Assembly (NCBI GenBank): GCA_937899305.1
Contig: CALDJV010000941.1
Location: forward strand, 1-6,067
Direction: 5' to 3'
Source: an uncultured Cytophagaceae bacterium
Lineage (GTDB): Bacteria; Bacteroidota; Bacteroidia; Cytophagales; Microscillaceae
Length of the DNA: 6,067 nt
The translations under genes and the position numbers were made by a program. The notes under the pieces were generated by a model, which saw nothing but the letters and a program-made list of their open reading frames with translations, did not search any database and was not told where the DNA came from. How positions within the stretch are numbered: position 1 is the first letter of the stretch; each line of letters starts with the position of its first letter. Below, one piece after another: positions 5,770-6,067 of this stretch.

Positions 5770-5868
5770 TTTTTCACTTTACGTTTTTCATTTTTCATTC
5801 AATTCGTGGACCGTGGACTGTGGACTAAAAAAACTCCCAACTCCTAACTACGATCTACCAACTAAAAA
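5770..5868. repeat. Heptanucleotide tandem-repeat tract in three blocks
   Basis: Successive 7-base units can be read in phase. TTTTTCA stands at 5770-5776, 5784-5790 and 5791-5797. CGTGGAC, CGTGGAC and TGTGGAC follow at 5805-5825, and TAAAAAA at 5826-5832. After a one-base shift come CTCCCAA, CTCCTAA, CTACGAT, CTACCAA and CTAAAAA at 5834-5868. Different unit sequences share one period, recalling the short heptamer repeats (STRR) known from filamentous cyanobacteria. The tract lies just beyond the stop codon of the leftward regulator gene, whose transcript end may fall in it. Confidence 0.65.
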
Positions 5869-5881
5869 AAACCAACTTTCA

Positions 5882-6067
5882 CTAATTACTTACCCTCATT
5901 TTTCTGATTCGGCTTAAGCTCTCTGGGGTAATGCCCAAATAAGAGGCAATTTGATAATTGCGTACCCTTTGCTCTATATTGGGATAGTTGGCCATAAACT
6001 CCTGATAACGCTCCTCAGCGGTTTTGTATAAGTTAGAAATAATTCGTTTCTGAAAACTCACAAAGGC
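5882..6067 (-). CDS. Crp/Fnr-family transcriptional regulator, C-terminal end only
   Basis: Sixty-one codons and a TAG stop (5882-5884) are visible; the gene enters from the right edge, so its start is outside the window. The translation contains TAEERYQEFMANYPNIEQRV, then the turn NYQIASYLGITPESLSRIRK. This is the C-terminal helix-turn-helix of Bacteroidota Crp/Fnr-type regulators (a conserved ERY..F....P.I..RVP-like stretch, then IASYLGITPE.LSRIR, the recognition helix). The sensor domain is missing, so the signal it reads cannot be stated. It is convergent with the barrel/YceI pair and separated from it by the repeat spacer, so a regulatory link is not implied. No strong hairpin terminator follows, though A-rich runs on the + strand at 5864-5871 and 5827-5833 give T runs on the transcribed strand. 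Confidence 0.85.
   Translation of the reverse strand, partial: AFVSFQKRIISNLYKTAEERYQEFMANYPNIEQRVRNYQIASYLGITPESLSRIRKMRVSN

Overview
The window looks like chromosomal DNA of a member of the Bacteroidota, probably a Cytophagales-type organism. The reasons are a secreted alpha-amylase ending in a type IX secretion (T9SS, Por) sorting domain, a DUF5777-type outer-membrane beta-barrel gene followed by a YceI gene, a Crp/Fnr-type regulator, AT-rich leaders without clear Shine-Dalgarno sequences, and long AT-rich spacers. The organism assignment is inference; no rRNA or other phylogenetic marker is present.

Layout, left to right. (1) Positions 2-820, + strand: the 3' end of a beta-lactamase-fold serine hydrolase gene that starts outside the window. 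(2) Positions 853-885: a bidirectional terminator between convergent genes. (3) Positions 969-3257, - strand: a GH13 alpha-amylase of 762 residues with signal peptide, complete catalytic triad, an enlarged domain B, domain C and a T9SS tail. (4) Positions 3258-4002: a 745-base divergent spacer. It holds two LacI/cre-like operators on the amylase side, very AT-rich sequence with nested inverted repeats and a recurring ACTCTAT motif, a possible decayed gene, and a candidate promoter for the rightward genes. (5) Positions 4003-4905 and 4957-5517, + strand: a probable two-gene operon encoding a DUF5777-type barrel and a YceI-like secreted protein. (6) Positions 5518-5881: a strong hairpin, then about 290 bases of non-coding repeats, namely two or three degenerate units with roughly 80-90 base spacing followed by runs of 7-base repeats. 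(7) Positions 5882-6067, - strand: the C-terminal end of a Crp/Fnr-family regulator gene running out of the window.

How the genes fit together: the amylase should act outside the cell or on its surface on starch-like alpha-glucans. The operator-like sites upstream suggest sugar-responsive control by a LacI-family protein encoded elsewhere. The barrel/YceI pair is an envelope module of unknown function, and nothing in the sequence ties it to the amylase apart from the shared spacer. No complete new system is evident. The most interesting items are the amylase domain B insertion, the paired operators, the possible gene relic and the two classes of repeats near the right end.
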